Virus record (IMG/VR): IMGVR_UViG_3300036790_000668
Coordinates: 1-31,817 of that record
Strand: one strand, 5' to 3'
Length of the DNA: 31,817 bases
Origin: a virus
Shown: positions 30,510 to 31,817 of the stretch, in pieces
Numbering within the stretch: the first letter of the stretch is position 1
Layout of the letters: every line of letters begins with the position of its first letter
Notes under the pieces: generated by a model
The model's database searches: none
What the model saw: the letters and a program-made list of their open reading frames with translations, nothing else
What the model was told of the DNA's origin: nothing
Position numbers and translations under genes: made by a program

Positions 30510-30816
30510 GATCCTCCCCCTTGGGGGCATCTTCGGCTTTGGCCGGTTGCCGTACGTACGCGCAACAGCCGTGCTCCAGATCGATCTTGATTGTGGGACG
30601 CTCGTCGATCATAACCAGACGGTGCTGCAACTCAGGGTCACCGACGACTTTGGGGTGAATGCAGTACGGAGAATCATGAGCGACTTTGTGAATGCAATCT
30701 TCACAGTGATACGGCCCCTTTTCTTCGTATCCCGAGCATGGCGTACCCGTCTCGTCATAGATGGAACCGAGACGAGGCTGGCCGAGCATACCGAGACCGG
30801 GCAGATGGATGATCAT
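30493..30816 (-). CDS. Hypothetical cysteine-containing protein (107 aa)
   Basis: 107 residues. 'GTPCSGYEEKGPYHCEDCIHKVAHDSPYCIHPKV' places four cysteines and several histidines in about 30 residues (27-56), a likely metal site; two more cysteines follow in 'HGCCAYVR'. The tail is acidic ('AEDAPKGEDHDDEH'). There is no clear Shine-Dalgarno, but motif copy 5 ends five bases before the ATG. The gene follows the small terminase. Family not recognised. Confidence 0.6.
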   Translation of the reverse strand: MIIHLPGLGMLGQPRLGSIYDETGTPCSGYEEKGPYHCEDCIHKVAHDSPYCIHPKVVGDPELQHRLVMIDERPTIKIDLEHGCCAYVRQPAKAEDAPKGEDHDDEH

Positions 30817-30821
30817 ACACT

Positions 30822-30837
30822 CATGGCGGGAAAAGTC
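30822..30837 (-). promoter_or_regulatory. Repeated 16-bp motif, copy 5
   Basis: Minus strand GACTTTTCCCGCCATG, directly after the TAA of the small terminase gene and five bases before the start codon at 30816. Its GAC..CCGCCAT core matches copies 1, 2 and 4. Confidence 0.5.
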
Positions 30838-31347
30838 TTAAAATGGGCGCGCCGGATAACTCGATTTCGATTCGTCGGCTATTTTTGTGGGCTTCGCGCG
30901 CTTCTGTTTCCGCCGCGCTTTCGCTTCGTCCTGAACGTCTTTGGGAATCGCGTCGAACCGTTGGTTGTTCGGGATGCGCGATCCGTAACCGAAAAGTTCA
31001 GCCTTGATTCGCAGCGCGCCGAGTTGCGACGGCGTGAGATGCCGATTCTTTACGGCGCGATCCAAGTCTCGAAGAAATTCCTCATTCGGCGACTTGTTGA
31101 AATGCATGTTCAGGAGTTCCACGATGCGGATGTTTTGCACGAGCGAATACGACATAACGCGCGCAGTCTCTTTCGACTTGCATTCGTACGCGACTTTTGT
31201 GGCGTAGACCGGGTCATAGTTTCCGTCTTTCTCGCCCCCGGCAATGTATGTCGAGACCCAGAGTTTTTGTTTTCCCGTCAGCCGACCATACTCCGGCGTA
31301 TTCTGGATTTTGATCAGCGAGACGCGCTTGGGTGCCACTGTGATCAT
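30838..31347 (-). CDS. Terminase small subunit
   Basis: 169 residues of the Terminase_2 type (PF03592-like). 'LTGKQKLWVSTYIAGG' at about 23-38 starts the DNA-binding helical domain. 'DPVYATKVAYECKSKETARVMSYSLVQNIRIVELLNMHF' at about 45-83 is the usual helix-turn-helix followed by 'xxNxxVxExI'. The C-terminus is Lys/Arg-rich ('EAKARRKQKRAKPTKIA') and suits contact with DNA or the large subunit. AAGGAA lies before the ATG, seven bases after the groES stop. It recognises the packaging site and loads the large terminase encoded at 24334. Confidence 0.82.
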   Translation of the reverse strand: MITVAPKRVSLIKIQNTPEYGRLTGKQKLWVSTYIAGGEKDGNYDPVYATKVAYECKSKETARVMSYSLVQNIRIVELLNMHFNKSPNEEFLRDLDRAVKNRHLTPSQLGALRIKAELFGYGSRIPNNQRFDAIPKDVQDEAKARRKQKRAKPTKIADESKSSYPARPF

Positions 31348-31351
31348 GAGA

Positions 31352-31645
31352 CTATTCCTTTCCCTCGAAAACCGTGCGAATGTACGCCTCGATGACTCCG
31401 TTTCGCATCAACCGATACTGAACGCCGTTCAACACCGCAGGCTTTCCGGCGTATGGACCGTACGCGATGATGTCTTTCGCCTTCGTCAACTCTTTCGCGA
31501 GTGGACCCACCGCGATGACGGCTCCATACACCATGTCTTTCTCGCGCACGTTGTCCGGCAGTTCGATACCGCCGATTGCAACACCCGCGATTTGATCAAT
31601 CACCAGAACATGATCTCCTGCGGGTTCTATGAACGTTTTAGCCAT
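31352..31645 (-). CDS. groES: GroES co-chaperonin (Cpn10)
   Basis: 97 residues, normal GroES length. The N-terminal strand is 'FIEPAGDHVLVI'. The GroEL-binding mobile loop is at about 18-30 with the key hydrophobic 'IGGIELPD'. It is followed by 'EKDMVYGAVIAVGP' and the C-terminal strand 'YRLMRNGVIEAYI'. I start at the ATG at 31645; upstream codons in frame belong to groEL in another frame. The start overlaps the groEL stop by eight bases, so the order is groEL then groES, the reverse of the bacterial operon, and the two are probably translated as a coupled pair. It caps the chaperonin chamber, presumably for capsid or other virion proteins. Confidence 0.93.
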   Translation of the reverse strand: MAKTFIEPAGDHVLVIDQIAGVAIGGIELPDNVREKDMVYGAVIAVGPLAKELTKAKDIIAYGPYAGKPAVLNGVQYRLMRNGVIEAYIRTVFEGKE

Positions 31646-31817
31646 TGTTTTTCTCCACGGGGATTTCCACAACAATCGCGCCCATCGTGAGGATGCTGCA
31701 TGCGACTGCCGAAGCATTCCGCAGCGATTCGATTACGACTTTCACTGGGTCAATGATGCCGGTTTCCACCAAGTCCTCGAACACGCCGTTGAACGCGTTG
31801 TATCCAAGCGTGGGCGA
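31638..31817 (-). CDS. groEL: GroEL chaperonin, C-terminal end (5' part outside window)
   Basis: The last 59 codons of a chaperonin. 'GYNAFNGVFEDLVETGIIDPVKVVIESLRNASAVACSILTMGAIVVEIP' aligns by eye with the conserved GroEL end (GYNAATGEYxxMxxxGIIDPxKVxRxALQNAASVAxLxLTTExxVxExP). This includes the residues of the equatorial domain that build the ATP pocket (IIDPVKV). The final residues are EKNNG; the Gly-Gly-Met tail of bacterial GroEL is absent. The main part, with ATP-binding motifs, lies beyond the right edge. Confidence 0.92.
   Translation of the reverse strand, partial: SPTLGYNAFNGVFEDLVETGIIDPVKVVIESLRNASAVACSILTMGAIVVEIPVEKNNG

Overview
The window is a segment of a tailed, probably strictly lytic bacteriophage genome (Caudoviricetes). 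It carries a complete DNA-packaging and head-assembly block (small and large terminase, portal, scaffold-like protein, N4 gp56-type major capsid protein), a replication and recombination block (family A DNA polymerase, RecA, DnaQ-like exonuclease, T5 A1-like metallophosphoesterase, nucleotide-metabolism enzymes), four tRNA genes, several free-standing HNH/endonuclease VII genes, and phage-borne GroEL and GroES. No integrase, lysogeny repressor or host gene is visible. The host cannot be fixed from the sequence. A carboxypeptidase-regulatory-like module and He_PIG repeats in the virion proteins resemble modules common in Acidobacteria and other soil bacteria, which is only a hint.

Almost everything is transcribed on the minus strand, so the biological order runs right to left. 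Positions 31.8-30.0 kb: groEL (3' end only) and groES, small terminase, and several small proteins. Positions 29.7-26.3 kb: fibre- and adhesin-like surface proteins. Positions 26.2-19.3 kb: large terminase, portal, scaffold-like protein and major capsid protein. Positions 19.3-17.6 kb: a decayed endonuclease gene behind a sigma70-like promoter, a structural protein, an intrinsic terminator, and an Ig-repeat protein. Positions 17.6-16.4 kb: tRNA-Ala, tRNA-Asn, tRNA-Met and tRNA-Thr interleaved with two HNH endonuclease genes. Positions 16.4-10.1 kb: a zinc-ribbon peptide, a histidine phosphatase, a probable virion protein, and a 1645-residue multidomain 'polyvalent' protein. Positions 8.2-10.05 kb: the only plus-strand island (three genes, one encoding an exported Ser/Asn/Gly-rich protein), closed by a strong terminator. 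Positions 8.1-6.7 kb: two further HNH/EndoVII genes and regulated-looking promoters. Positions 6.7-0 kb: a membrane coiled-coil protein and then the replication block ending in the DNA polymerase, which runs off the left edge.

Two regulatory systems can be proposed from sequence alone. One is sigma70-like promoters (at 6747, 8101 and 19276), two of which overlap GTAC-containing dyads that look like operators. The other is a 16-bp motif (minus strand GACTWWGYCCGCCATA and variants) found five times directly upstream of virion genes, which may be a phage-specific late promoter or leader element.

The main points for follow-up are: a zinc-ribbon-like insertion in the DNA polymerase between motif A and the O-helix; a reversed, overlapping groEL-groES pair; the large injected-protein candidate with an FtsH/M41-like protease signature; a tRNA with a Thr anticodon but a long variable arm; and the repeated 16-bp motif.
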